Source: DATBGO01 sp036558005 (GTDB lineage Bacteria; Actinomycetota; Actinomycetes; Streptosporangiales; Streptosporangiaceae). Taken from it: a stretch of DNA of 64,000 bases. A program made the translations under genes and the position numbers. Below, piece by piece: positions 1-7,981 of this stretch (position 1 is its first letter; each line of letters begins with the position of its first letter). The stretch is from contig DATBGO010000014.1 of the NCBI GenBank assembly GCA_036558005.1, positions 1-64,000 on the forward strand. The letters are read 5' to 3'. Under the pieces are notes generated by a model. That model saw only the letters and a list, made by a program, of their open reading frames with translations, was not told the DNA's origin and searched no databases.

Positions 1-795
1 GGCTGGTGTCGCGCCGGTCACGGTGAACCCGAAGTACACCGACCCGTCCGGTGCCGCGGTCAGCGGCGTGGTGATCTTCACCGCCTTGGCGTAGGCCGAG
101 CGGTGCGCCTTCCACTGGGCCAGCCCGTAGAACACCAGCCGGCGCACCGCGCCGGATGCCCTGTCGGCATGCCCGCGCATCAGGACCGTCCCGCCCGCGC
201 CGGCGACGGCCAGGGTTCTCCCGCGCGTCAGGACAGCAGGCAGCGGCGGGGTGAAATCGCCGAGGCTGAGCGCGGGCAGCCGGTAATCGGTGTTCAGTGA
301 CCAGCGCCGCACTCCGCTGGCCCCGGAGTAGGCCACGACCCGGAACCCGGCCTTGGCGCTGACCCGGGTCGGGACCAGCACCGTGTTCCGGCTAGTGATC
401 ATCGGGGAGCCGTAATGGATGGGCAGCGTCCCATCTTCCACGTCCGGGGCCAGGTCGACCTTTGCCTTCCAGCGGATCCGGCTCAGCGGCTGAGGCCGCA
501 CCCTGGTAGCGGCCGTGTGCTGCGCGTTCCCGGCAAAGCCCGCCCACCCCCGATGACCGCGGACCCGGAAACCGGACCCGCGGGCAGCCGGCGCCCCCGC
601 ACCGCCGGCCCGCGAATGAGCCGCCACGGCCACCTGCGCGTTCGATGGCGAGGTTATTAACCAGGAACTGAGCAGCAGGCCGGCCGCGGCTACCGCACCA
701 GTTCCGCCGCGGACGATCCAGCCAAGAGCGGGCCGGGCCGGGTTGCTCCGTGCCCCGGCTTCCGGCCGCCGTACCCGTCGTGGCCAACTAGACAT
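1..795 (-). CDS. Secreted or membrane-anchored PQQ-like beta-propeller protein (3' end outside window)
   Basis: This frame stays open from an ATG at 795 down to the window edge (265 codons), so the C-terminus is missing. The N-terminus is basic and followed by a hydrophobic stretch (about residues 27-48, with AVAAAGLLLSSWLI), which reads as a signal peptide or anchor. After a Gly/Ala-rich linker come beta-propeller-like phrases: WAGFAGNAQHTA, an isolated RWKAKVDL strand, and VVAYSGASGVRRWSLNT, the usual 'value from the compound, then Trp' pattern of PQQ-type blades. It probably acts outside the membrane as a binding or scaffold protein; no catalytic residue can be named. It is transcribed away from the hydrolase-SDR pair. 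Coding and secretion are fairly sure, the fold less so. Confidence 0.68.
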   Translation of the reverse strand, partial: MSSWPRRVRRPEAGARSNPARPALGWIVRGGTGAVAAAGLLLSSWLITSPSNAQVAVAAHSRAGGAGAPAARGSGFRVRGHRGWAGFAGNAQHTAATRVRPQPLSRIRWKAKVDLAPDVEDGTLPIHYGSPMITSRNTVLVPTRVSAKAGFRVVAYSGASGVRRWSLNTDYRLPALSLGDFTPPLPAVLTRGRTLAVAGAGGTVLMRGHADRASGAVRRLVFYGLAQWKAHRSAYAKAVKITTPLTAAPDGSVYFGFTVTGATPA

Positions 796-1031
796 GACGC
801 TCCCATCACGGGCATAAAAGCTGAAATGAGCGGATCAATAGTCAAGTAGACGCGCGGTTAGGCTTCTCGTTGTTCACGTCCGGGTCAAGATCCGATAACG
901 CACGCGCGGGCCTGCTCACGCCACCGCCGGCCCGGTGTCCGGCCGCGCGGTGCGATAACCTGCCGGGCGTCGAGGCAGCTCACGGATGTGCCATCCAGGA
1001 CGAGCGCAGGCATCCAGGCGGCGAGGCACAC

Positions 1032-1748
1032 ATGCAGATCAGGGCGAGCACCGTGCTGCCGGCCGTCCGCGAGGCGGTCACGCTGCGCACCGAGGACGGG
1101 CTGAGCCTGGTCGGCGAGCTGGCCCGGCCGGCTGGCGGGCCGCCCGCGGGCACGCTGATCTGCCTGCACCCGCTGCCCACCGCGGGCGGCATGATGGACA
1201 GCCACCTGTTCCGCAAGGCGTCCTACCGGCTGCCCGCGCTGGCTGGCCTGGCGGTGCTCCGGTTCAACACCAGGGGAACCACCTCGGAGCAGGGCCGCAG
1301 CGATGGCGAGTTCGGCGAGGGGGAGTCCGAGCGTTACGACGTGGCCGCCGCGATCAGCTACTGCCAGCGGGCGGGACTGCCGCGGCTGTGGCTGACCGGC
1401 TGGTCGTTCGGCTCCGAGCTGGCGCTGAAATGGGGGAACGTCTCCGCCGTCGAGGGGGCGATCCTGATCTCGCCCGCGCTGCACCGGGCCGGCGACGCCG
1501 ACCTGGACGGCTGGGCCGGATCCGGGCGGCCGATGCTGGTGCTGGTGCCCGAGTTCGACGACTACCTCCGTCCGGACGAGGCGCGGGCCCGGTTCGCCCG
1601 GGTGCCGCAGGCGCAGATCGTGGTGGGTGAGCGGGCCAGGCACCTGTGGGTCGGGGAGCCCCATGTCCGTATCGTGCTGACTGAGATCGTGCGCCGCGTC
1701 AACCCGGCCGCGCTGCCGCTGGCCACTGAATGGAGTGACGGCTCGTGA
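1032..1748 (+). CDS. Alpha/beta hydrolase
   Basis: A 238-residue alpha/beta hydrolase. The nucleophile elbow is GWSFGSE (Gly-Trp-Ser-Phe-Gly), preceded by an oxyanion-type segment (LHPLPTAGG) and FNTRGT; late Asp (PEFDDYLRPDE) and His (ERARHLWVGEPH) residues can complete the triad. It resembles the KANL3/Tex30-like or dienelactone-hydrolase-like small cytoplasmic hydrolases. I start it at ATG 1032 because the family homology begins just after it and a purine-rich GGCGAGG lies upstream; an in-frame ATG at 870 would add a low-complexity leader. It overlaps the SDR gene by four bases (GTGA), so the two are translationally coupled. Substrate unknown. Confidence 0.85.
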   Translation: MQIRASTVLPAVREAVTLRTEDGLSLVGELARPAGGPPAGTLICLHPLPTAGGMMDSHLFRKASYRLPALAGLAVLRFNTRGTTSEQGRSDGEFGEGESERYDVAAAISYCQRAGLPRLWLTGWSFGSELALKWGNVSAVEGAILISPALHRAGDADLDGWAGSGRPMLVLVPEFDDYLRPDEARARFARVPQAQIVVGERARHLWVGEPHVRIVLTEIVRRVNPAALPLATEWSDGS

Positions 1749-2509
1749 ACCCCTTCGACCTGACAGGCAAGAACGCGTTCGTCACCGGGGCATCGCGCGG
1801 CATCGGCCAGGCCATCGCGGTGGCGCTGGCCGAGGCCGGGGCCGACGTCGCCCTGGTCGCGCGCAGCGCGGACGGGCTGGCGGAGACCGCTGCCGACATC
1901 ACCGCGCTCGGCCGCAAGGCGTTCGTGCTGCCAGCCGACGTCACCAGCCAGCCCGTGGTCGCCGACGCGGCAGCCGCCGCGATCGACGCGCTCGGCTGGG
2001 TGGACATCGTGGTCAACAACGCCGGCGGGTCCAACTTCATGGTCGGCTTCCGTGACCTGCGACTGTCCGGCTGGGACAAGATCATGCGGCTGAACCTGGA
2101 CTCGGCGGTGTACACCTGCCACGCGTTCGCCGGGCATCTGCTGGAACGCCAGCAGGGCTCGGTCATCAACGTGGCGTCGGTGGCCGGGGTGATGGCCTCG
2201 CCGTTCCTCGGGCCCTACGGCGCGGCCAAGGCGGGCCTGATCTCGCTGACCAAGACGCTGGCGGCCGAGTGGGGCGGCGAGGGCATCCGGGTGAACGCGC
2301 TGTGCCCGGGCTGGACCGCGACCGACCTCAACCGGAACCTGTGGGAGGACCCGGAGGCGGGGCCCGCCACGGTCGCGTCGGTGCCGATGCGCCGGTGGGG
2401 CCGGGCCGAGGAGATGGCCGGGCCCGCGGTGTTCCTGGCCAGCGCGGCGTCGTCGTACATGACCGGCCAGGTGCTGCTGGTCGACGGCGGCCAGACCGTG
2501 CATCCCTAG
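1745..2509 (+). CDS. Short-chain dehydrogenase/reductase (SDR)
   Basis: Classical SDR of 254 residues, the family's usual length. The cofactor motif TGASRGIGQ is at residues 14-22, NNAG at 91-94, the catalytic Ser in NVASVAG at 145, and the YxxxK pair at Tyr158/Lys162. The C-terminus ends with the common MTGQVLLVDGG signature. It is an NAD(P)-dependent oxidoreductase of the FabG / glucose-1-dehydrogenase-like group; the substrate cannot be told. It starts at GTG 1745 inside the stop region of the hydrolase gene (four-base overlap), so the pair probably works together on a related substrate. Confidence 0.9.
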   Translation: MNPFDLTGKNAFVTGASRGIGQAIAVALAEAGADVALVARSADGLAETAADITALGRKAFVLPADVTSQPVVADAAAAAIDALGWVDIVVNNAGGSNFMVGFRDLRLSGWDKIMRLNLDSAVYTCHAFAGHLLERQQGSVINVASVAGVMASPFLGPYGAAKAGLISLTKTLAAEWGGEGIRVNALCPGWTATDLNRNLWEDPEAGPATVASVPMRRWGRAEEMAGPAVFLASAASSYMTGQVLLVDGGQTVHP

Positions 2510-2550
2510 CCGGTTCTGAAGTCACCCGGGAGTCGGTGTTCAATGGATGG

Positions 2551-3135
2551 ATGACACCGGTCAGCTCCTACGTGACGCGGCCGCTTGGTCCTGGCACCTG
2601 GGACGACTTTGCCCGTCTGGTGGAGGCTAACAACGGGGTCTGGGGCGGCTGCTGGTGCATGGGCTTCCACCCAGAGGGCGTCGGCAAGGGCCATACCGTT
2701 TCCGGGAACCGGCTGGCAAAGCAAGCCCACGTTCGCAACGGAACGGTGCACCAGATTCTCGTTTACGACGGCGACGAATGCGTCGGCTGGTGCCAGTACG
2801 GGCCGCCGCCCGAGCTTCCGAACATCAAGAACCCGAAAGCCTATGCCAAGGGCCTGGGCGAGCTGCCCGACTGGCGGATCGGTTGCATCTTCACGGGAAG
2901 CGCGCACCGGCGCAGCGGGGTCGCGCGGGCGGCCCTCGGCGCCGTGCTGGCCGCCATCCACGATGCCGGAGGCGGGCTCGTCGAGGCCTACCCCGAGCAA
3001 GTCGAGGGGCGCGCCCCGCAGCGCGGTGCCTATTTCCACACGGGCCCGGCCGACCTTTTCGAGGAGTTCGGCTTCGAGCGGGACCGGAAGATAGCGAAGT
3101 GGCGGTGGGTGATGCGGCTGCGAATCCGGCCTTGA
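2551..3135 (+). CDS. GNAT family N-acetyltransferase
   Basis: A 194-residue protein matching a Cys-rich subgroup of GNAT-like acetyltransferases: an N-terminal GVWGGCWCMGFHPEG segment, a beta-strand pair around HQILVYDGDECVGWCQYG, an acetyl-CoA-binding-like region SAHRRSGVARAALGAVLAAI, and a C-terminal strand with GFERDRKIAKWRWVM. It would transfer an acyl group from acetyl-CoA to an unknown amine. The ATG at 2551 is chosen because homology begins immediately after it and upstream codons overlap the SDR gene. No neighbour suggests a substrate. Confidence 0.75.
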   Translation: MTPVSSYVTRPLGPGTWDDFARLVEANNGVWGGCWCMGFHPEGVGKGHTVSGNRLAKQAHVRNGTVHQILVYDGDECVGWCQYGPPPELPNIKNPKAYAKGLGELPDWRIGCIFTGSAHRRSGVARAALGAVLAAIHDAGGGLVEAYPEQVEGRAPQRGAYFHTGPADLFEEFGFERDRKIAKWRWVMRLRIRP

Positions 3136-3241
3136 CCGAGTCCTGCCGATCCGTTGCCGCGGCCGGCTATTTACGGGGTCCGCTGCCCGTGGCAGCCTGG
3201 ATGCCCCGCGCGATGCTGACCGCTGTGACTGCGAGGTGCCG

Positions 3242-3652
3242 ATGTTGTTCGTCAGCCTGATCCAAGGACCCGCGTCAGAGGAAGACTTCGTGGCGCGCTG
3301 CGCCGAGTACGTGCTGCCTCAGCTCGAAGCGCGGCAGATCACGGCCGCGCTCTGGACCACGCCCGACCGCAGTGATTTCTACCTGCACGGTTTCCTGGAC
3401 AGGGAGCGGCCGGATGATGTGTCCGAGGTGGTGGAACGGGCCGGCTGGGCGGCTCAAACGCTGGCGCTGTGGAATGTGCACAACCCGTTCAGCGGGCCCG
3501 GCGGGCGGATCATGAGCTGCGCGATGCCGTTCAACCCCGAGAGCATCGACAAGGATGACGCGTACAAGACCTGCACCGCCCAGAAGCAGCACAAGATCCT
3601 CGACAAACACGACGTGACGTACTGCCCGGCCTGCGGGGGCCAGCTGAAGTAA
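3242..3652 (+). CDS. Conserved hypothetical protein with C-terminal CxxC
   Basis: A soluble protein of about 136 residues that I do not recognise. The N-terminal half (LFVSLIQGPASEEDFVARCAEYVLPQLEARQITAALWTT) looks like a small alpha/beta domain; the C-terminus ends in DVTYCPACGGQLK, half of a zinc ribbon. ATG 3242 is preferred over the in-frame GTG at 3236 because GCGAGG at 3231-3236 then sits five bases upstream. The next gene starts four bases after the stop, so the two are probably co-transcribed. Confidence 0.6.
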   Translation: MLFVSLIQGPASEEDFVARCAEYVLPQLEARQITAALWTTPDRSDFYLHGFLDRERPDDVSEVVERAGWAAQTLALWNVHNPFSGPGGRIMSCAMPFNPESIDKDDAYKTCTAQKQHKILDKHDVTYCPACGGQLK

Positions 3653-3655
3653 CCC

Positions 3656-4255
3656 ATGCCCGGCGACGACCTACCTGAGTACCCGAACTACCGGGCGACC
3701 TTCGGCACCAGCCTGGCCGTCGTCACCTCGCTGATGGCCTCCCTCAGCACGGCGATCGTGGTCGTGCTGGCGGTGGACACGACGGCCCAGGCCGGGCTGG
3801 GTTTCCTCAGGTTCACGCCGGACCAGGTCGGGACGACCGCGGGGACCGCCGCCATCGTCTTGTTCGTCGCGGCGTCCATGGGGGCCGTCTACGCCCAGGC
3901 GGCCAACAGCGACGAGTCGCCAGCCCGGGTCATCTACCGGATGCTCCTTAACCGCAGCGCCGACGACAAGGCGAAGCTGAAGGAAAGGTGGGAAGGCCAT
4001 ACTGACCGGGCCTATAAGGTCACCCGCGCTTGCTGGGTGTATGGGCTGAGCGCGATGCTCGTCACGCTCGGGACGCTCGTGTACGGGAAGGTGCCCGCCG
4101 CGCTGCCGGTCCTGGCCGTCATCGCGATGATCGCGACCGGGCTGAACCTGCTCGACTCCGAGTTCCGCACCGCCATCCTGGTCGTCGCGTCGGTGCTGGT
4201 GGCCGGTGGGAGCGGGCTGGTAGCCGGGGCCGCCGCCTGGGCCATCTGGTCGTGA
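3656..4255 (+). CDS. Multi-pass membrane protein of unknown function
   Basis: A 199-residue integral membrane protein with about five hydrophobic segments: around residues 17-41, 61-83, 124-143, 146-162 and 170-197. A polar, charged loop (NRSADDKAKLKERWEGHTDRAYK) separates the second and third helices. No transport or enzyme motif is visible. It follows the CxxC protein after three bases on the same strand, consistent with a two-gene unit. It converges on the ketosynthase gene, which marks the left edge of the biosynthetic cluster. Confidence 0.65.
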   Translation: MPGDDLPEYPNYRATFGTSLAVVTSLMASLSTAIVVVLAVDTTAQAGLGFLRFTPDQVGTTAGTAAIVLFVAASMGAVYAQAANSDESPARVIYRMLLNRSADDKAKLKERWEGHTDRAYKVTRACWVYGLSAMLVTLGTLVYGKVPAALPVLAVIAMIATGLNLLDSEFRTAILVVASVLVAGGSGLVAGAAAWAIWS

Positions 4256-4269
4256 CGCGGTGCCGCCGG

Positions 4270-5526
4270 TCAGGCCGCCCGCTGGCGCGGGGTGCTCGGC
4301 GGGCCGAACGCCAGGCTCACGTTGTGCCCGCCGAAGCCGAACGAGTTGGACAGCGCGTAGCCGACCCGCGCGGTGCGCGGGGCGTCCCTGACGTGATCCA
4401 GCTCGCAGGCCGGGTCGGGGTCCTCCAGGTTGAAGGTGGGCGGCAGCACGCCGCGCGACAGCGCGGCCACCGCCACCGCCGCCTCGACCGCGCCGGACGC
4501 GCCGAGCATGTGCCCGGTCAGGCTCTTGGTCGAGCTGACCGGCGGCCCGTCGCCGAACACCGCGCGGATCGCGGCCGCCTCGGCGGCGTCACCGAGCTTG
4601 GTGCTGGTGCCGTGCGCGTTGAGGTAACCCACGTCCGGCGCGCTGATCCCGGCGTCGGCCAGGCACCGGCGCATGCACTGGGCCGAGCCTGAGCCGTCCG
4701 GGCGGGGCGTGGTGGGGTGATGCGCGTCGGTGCTGACCCCCCAGCCGATCACGTCCGCGTACCCGGCGGCGCCGCGGGCCCGCGCGTGCGCGACGGACTC
4801 CAGCACCAGCACCCCCGCGCCCTCGCTCAGCACGAAGCCGTTGCGGCGCCGGTCGAACGGCCTGCTGGCCGCGGCCGGGTCGGCCCAGCCCCTGGCCAGC
4901 GCCCAGGCGTTGCCGAACGCGTCGGCGAAGGTCGGGAACAGGTGCGCCTCGCTGGCCCCGCAGACCACCACGTCAGCGTCGCCGTCGCGGATCAGCCGCA
5001 GCGCCTCGCCGACCGACTGGGCGCCGGCCGCGCACGCGGTCGCGATCGACGAGCTGTAGCCGCGGATGCCGTGCTTGATGGCGATGTAGGCCGCGCCCAT
5101 CCCCGGCAGCATGCCGCCCAGCATGTACGGGCTGACCCCGGCCCGGCCGCGGGCCGCCCTGGCCAGCACGTGGTGCTCCAGCGAGGCCAGGCCGCCCACC
5201 CCCGAGACGATGACGGCGGTCCGGTCCGGGTCGGCGTCCTGGCCGACCACCAGCCCGGCGTCGGCCAGCGCGGCGGCGGCGGCGGTCAGCGCCATGACGA
5301 TGTAGCGGTCGGCGGTCCGCGCTTCCTCGGGCGCCAGCACCGACGTCGCGTCGATCGGCGGCGCGATGCCCGCCGCCTCGCACACCCCGGCCACCGGGTG
5401 ACCGGCGGGCGGTTTGCGCAGCCCGGACTGGCCGGCGCACAGCGCTCCGAACACCGCGGGCAGGTCGCTGCCAACCGGGGTGACCAGGCCGATCCCGGTG
5501 ATGACCGCCGAGCGCGGGCCGGTCAC
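4270..5526 (-). CDS. Beta-ketoacyl-ACP synthase, FabF type
   Basis: A 418-residue ketosynthase with the full KAS I/II triad: Cys165 in SSIATACAAGAQS, His305 in YLNAHGTSTKLGD and His339 in KSLTGHMLGASG. The C-terminus carries SNSFGFGGHN. It would extend an ACP-bound acyl chain by decarboxylative Claisen condensation. No chain-length-factor partner lies beside it, so it is not a standard type II aromatic polyketide pair. It is the last gene of a leftward run with an ACP and an acyl-activating ligase, overlapping the ligase by four bases. A single dedicated KS with its own ACP suggests one or few elongations of an activated starter. Confidence 0.92.
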   Translation of the reverse strand: MTGPRSAVITGIGLVTPVGSDLPAVFGALCAGQSGLRKPPAGHPVAGVCEAAGIAPPIDATSVLAPEEARTADRYIVMALTAAAAALADAGLVVGQDADPDRTAVIVSGVGGLASLEHHVLARAARGRAGVSPYMLGGMLPGMGAAYIAIKHGIRGYSSSIATACAAGAQSVGEALRLIRDGDADVVVCGASEAHLFPTFADAFGNAWALARGWADPAAASRPFDRRRNGFVLSEGAGVLVLESVAHARARGAAGYADVIGWGVSTDAHHPTTPRPDGSGSAQCMRRCLADAGISAPDVGYLNAHGTSTKLGDAAEAAAIRAVFGDGPPVSSTKSLTGHMLGASGAVEAAVAVAALSRGVLPPTFNLEDPDPACELDHVRDAPRTARVGYALSNSFGFGGHNVSLAFGPPSTPRQRAA

Positions 5527-7169
5527 TGCGGGCCCGGGCCGGTCAGGTGGCGCTGGCGCATCAGGAACTTGCGGACCTTGCCGGTCGGCCCGACCTCCAG
5601 CTCGTCGTCGGGCATCGCGACGATACGGCGCAGCGTCGCGGCGGCGGGCTCGCCCAGCGCCCCGGCCACCGCGGCCTGGCGGCTGGCGTCCGGGTCGGCG
5701 CCCGCCGCGAGCAGCAGCAGCACGTCGGTCAGCACCATGTCGCCGGCCCGGCTCGCCACCACCGTGCAGTCCCGCACGTCCGGGCAGCTGGCCAGGATGC
5801 GCTCCTCGGACAGCGCGGTGTACAGCCAGTGCCCGCCGCCCAGCTCGACCGCGTCGGCGGCCCGGTCGACGTGGTAGTAGTAACCGTCGGCGTCCCGGTA
5901 CATCAGGTCGCCGGTCAGGTAGTAGCCGTTCAGCCGGCTGCGGTAGGTCGCGGCCGAGTCGTTCCAGTAGCCGGGGGCGAGGGTCGGGGCCTTCAGGCCC
6001 GCGTGCCCGACCTGCCCGTCGGGCACCGGCACCCCGGTGCCAGGGTCCAGCAGCGCGATCTCGGCGAAGTCATACGGCTTGCCGACGCACCGGCCGTACC
6101 GGCTGGTGCCGGGCTTGTGCACGGCGCGGAACGCCGAGTGCCCCATCTCGGTCGAGCCGATCCCGTCGATGAACTTCGACCCGGGCACCCGGACCACGCC
6201 CGCGCGGGTCATCTCCAGGTGGCTGCCCGCCGCCACCAGCCGCCGGACGTGGGTCTCGTGCGCGCAGTCGCCGGTGTTGAACCAGAGCGCGACCGATCCG
6301 GTGTCCCGCTGGGCCAGGTCGAAGCGGGCCAGCTCGGCCCAGGTGACCGCGAACCCGTACACGCCGGTCGGATGCCAGCGCTCGATCGCCTCCAGCACCG
6401 CCGAGCCGCTGCGCCCGGACTGGCCGCCGCCCTGCGCCGACAGGTAGAGCAGCTCGTGCCGGTTGCACAGGGCCTGCTGGGTGCTGATGATCCCGGCGGC
6501 GTGCGCGGCGGGCAGCACGCACAGGGTGCGCTCGGCCTGCGTCACCCGCGGCGTGGCCAGGTGCACCAGGCGGGTCGCGGCGAACAGGCTGTCATGCGTG
6601 TGGACCACCGCGGCCGGCAACCTGGTGGTGCCCGAGGAGTGGGTGATCGCGACCGGGTCGTCGCCGTGATGGCGGTAGTGCGGCGGGGCGGCGGCGCCGT
6701 CCCCGGCGCCGGCCTGCGAAGCGTCCGCCAGGACCGGGACGCCCAGGTCGCGGCCGGCCAGCAGGGCCCGGTGCGCCGGGTCGGTGAGCACGCCGCGGCA
6801 GTCCAGCCGCCGGATGAACGCGGCTGCGACGTCGCCGGGCAGGTTGCCGTTCATCAGCGCCGGGATCGCGCCGAGCCAGGTCATCGCCATGAAGGTGAGC
6901 AGGCAGTCGGCCGCGGAGGTGACGTAGACAGCGACCGGGTCGCGCGGCCCGACGCCGCGGGCGTGCAGCCAGGAAGCCCGGGCCGCGACCCGCTCGCGCA
7001 GCTGGCCCAGGGTCAGCGGGGTCCAGGCCGGGTACCCGTCCACCGCGGTGTCGAAGGTGATGCCGGGCCCGGCCGGATCGGCGCCGTGCTCGGCCAGCTT
7101 GGCCAGCACGTTCCCGGCGCCGGCCGACGGGTCGTCGGCGAGCGCCCCGCGGATGCTGCGGGCGCGCAC
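5523..7169 (-). CDS. AMP-forming acyl-CoA/acyl-ACP ligase
   Basis: An ANL-superfamily adenylating enzyme of 548 residues. Signatures seen: the phosphate-binding loop AITHSSGTTRLPAAVVHT, GIGSTEMGHS, YYLTGDLMYRDADGYYYHVDRAADAVELGG (Asp of the hinge region) and the C-terminal catalytic Lys in VGPTGKVRKFLMRQR. It would adenylate a carboxylic acid and load it onto CoA or, given the ACP gene four bases upstream, onto that ACP. The sequence looks closer to aryl or medium-chain acid ligases than to NRPS adenylation domains, but the substrate cannot be read. It starts at GTG 7169 and overlaps the ketosynthase gene by GTGA. Confidence 0.88.
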   Translation of the reverse strand: MRARSIRGALADDPSAGAGNVLAKLAEHGADPAGPGITFDTAVDGYPAWTPLTLGQLRERVAARASWLHARGVGPRDPVAVYVTSAADCLLTFMAMTWLGAIPALMNGNLPGDVAAAFIRRLDCRGVLTDPAHRALLAGRDLGVPVLADASQAGAGDGAAAPPHYRHHGDDPVAITHSSGTTRLPAAVVHTHDSLFAATRLVHLATPRVTQAERTLCVLPAAHAAGIISTQQALCNRHELLYLSAQGGGQSGRSGSAVLEAIERWHPTGVYGFAVTWAELARFDLAQRDTGSVALWFNTGDCAHETHVRRLVAAGSHLEMTRAGVVRVPGSKFIDGIGSTEMGHSAFRAVHKPGTSRYGRCVGKPYDFAEIALLDPGTGVPVPDGQVGHAGLKAPTLAPGYWNDSAATYRSRLNGYYLTGDLMYRDADGYYYHVDRAADAVELGGGHWLYTALSEERILASCPDVRDCTVVASRAGDMVLTDVLLLLAAGADPDASRQAAVAGALGEPAAATLRRIVAMPDDELEVGPTGKVRKFLMRQRHLTGPGPQ

Positions 7170-7173
7170 CGGC

Positions 7174-7440
7174 TCACTCCGCCGGGGCGCTGGCCACCGG
7201 CGAGCGCTGCGCCACCACCGCGCAGAACTCGCCGACCGTCATCCCGGCCAGCTTCTCGGTCTCCTCCTCGCCGAACTTCAGGCCGTACTGGTCCTCGACC
7301 CGTAAGGCCAGCTCGGCCAGGGACAGCGAGGCCAGGTCGGCGCCGCGCGGGCCCAGCTGGGTGTTGTCACTGATGCCCTCGACGTCACAGTTCATCTCGA
7401 TTAGCGATTCAAAAATGAACTGCCGGATAGAATCGATCAT
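7174..7440 (-). CDS. Acyl carrier protein (cluster ACP 1)
   Basis: An 88-residue stand-alone carrier protein. The phosphopantetheine site is GADLASLSLAEL: Ser38 aligns with the Ser of the usual LGxDSLxxxEL, but the residue before it is Ala instead of Asp, with an Asp three positions upstream. Helix II continues as ALRVEDQYGLKF, typical of ACPs. It is the first gene of the leftward ACP-ligase-KS run and so the likely carrier of the chain those enzymes build. Activation would depend on the phosphopantetheinyl transferase at 19333-20022. Confidence 0.88.
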   Translation of the reverse strand: MIDSIRQFIFESLIEMNCDVEGISDNTQLGPRGADLASLSLAELALRVEDQYGLKFGEEETEKLAGMTVGEFCAVVAQRSPVASAPAE

Positions 7441-7981
7441 CTGCCGCCCCCTTAGTGAAATAGCATCCCGGTGCCGGCGCCTTAAAATACCTGCGCTCGG
7501 GCCGGCGGGCGCTCGCCGGGCCGGATGGTGCCCCGTGCCATGGCCGCCAGGAATCGCGACTGCCGGATAAAGTGCGTCCCACGGATTGGCCTTTCGTCAG
7601 GTCAGCGGGAGCAGAGCGATTCGCCCATAGCGTACCACGGTGCGCCGATCCGTCTATACGCATCTAGCTGCGGTTTCCCCGTCACGGAGGGCTGCGCGCG
7701 ACCGCGGCGCCGGGCCGGGGGCCGGCCTGCCGCGCGGCGCTACGGGATCGCTCTTTGCGGTCGCGCGCTAACCACGGCGCGGGCCGCTCCTGGCAATCGC
7801 CGCCGATGACTGATAATGACCGCGGCCAGCGTTATGAATAAACCATTCCGGCGAGCCTGAGCATTGACGGCATCCAGCTCGGACGGTAGCGTTCTGGAAG
7901 ATACTGGCCATTGTGCCGGGGCCGCGGGCCGGCCGGTAACGGCGGCGCCGGGCGCATTCGGGTCGCATGCGGTGGTGAGGC
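7441..7981. other. Divergent intergenic region between ACP 1 and the condensation protein
   Basis: 541 bases without a credible gene. It is locally less GC-rich than its surroundings and must hold the promoters for the leftward ACP-ligase-KS run and the rightward condensation gene. The rightward promoter is listed separately. For the leftward one I see only a weak TATTTT-like -10 on the minus strand near 7480-7490 and no -35. Confidence 0.6.
7864..7892 (+). promoter_or_regulatory. Sigma-70-type promoter, TTGACG-17-TAGCGT
   Basis: A -35 TTGACG at 7864-7869 and a -10 TAGCGT at 7887-7892 are separated by exactly 17 bases. The predicted start near 7899 leaves a leader of about 83 nt before the condensation-protein ATG. 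The same two hexamers with the same spacing occur at 21790-21818. Confidence 0.65.

Noticed and set aside
870..1031. N-terminal extension of the alpha/beta hydrolase from ATG 870
   Set aside because: Arg/Pro/Ala-rich and unlike the family; the ATG at 1032 has a better initiation context.
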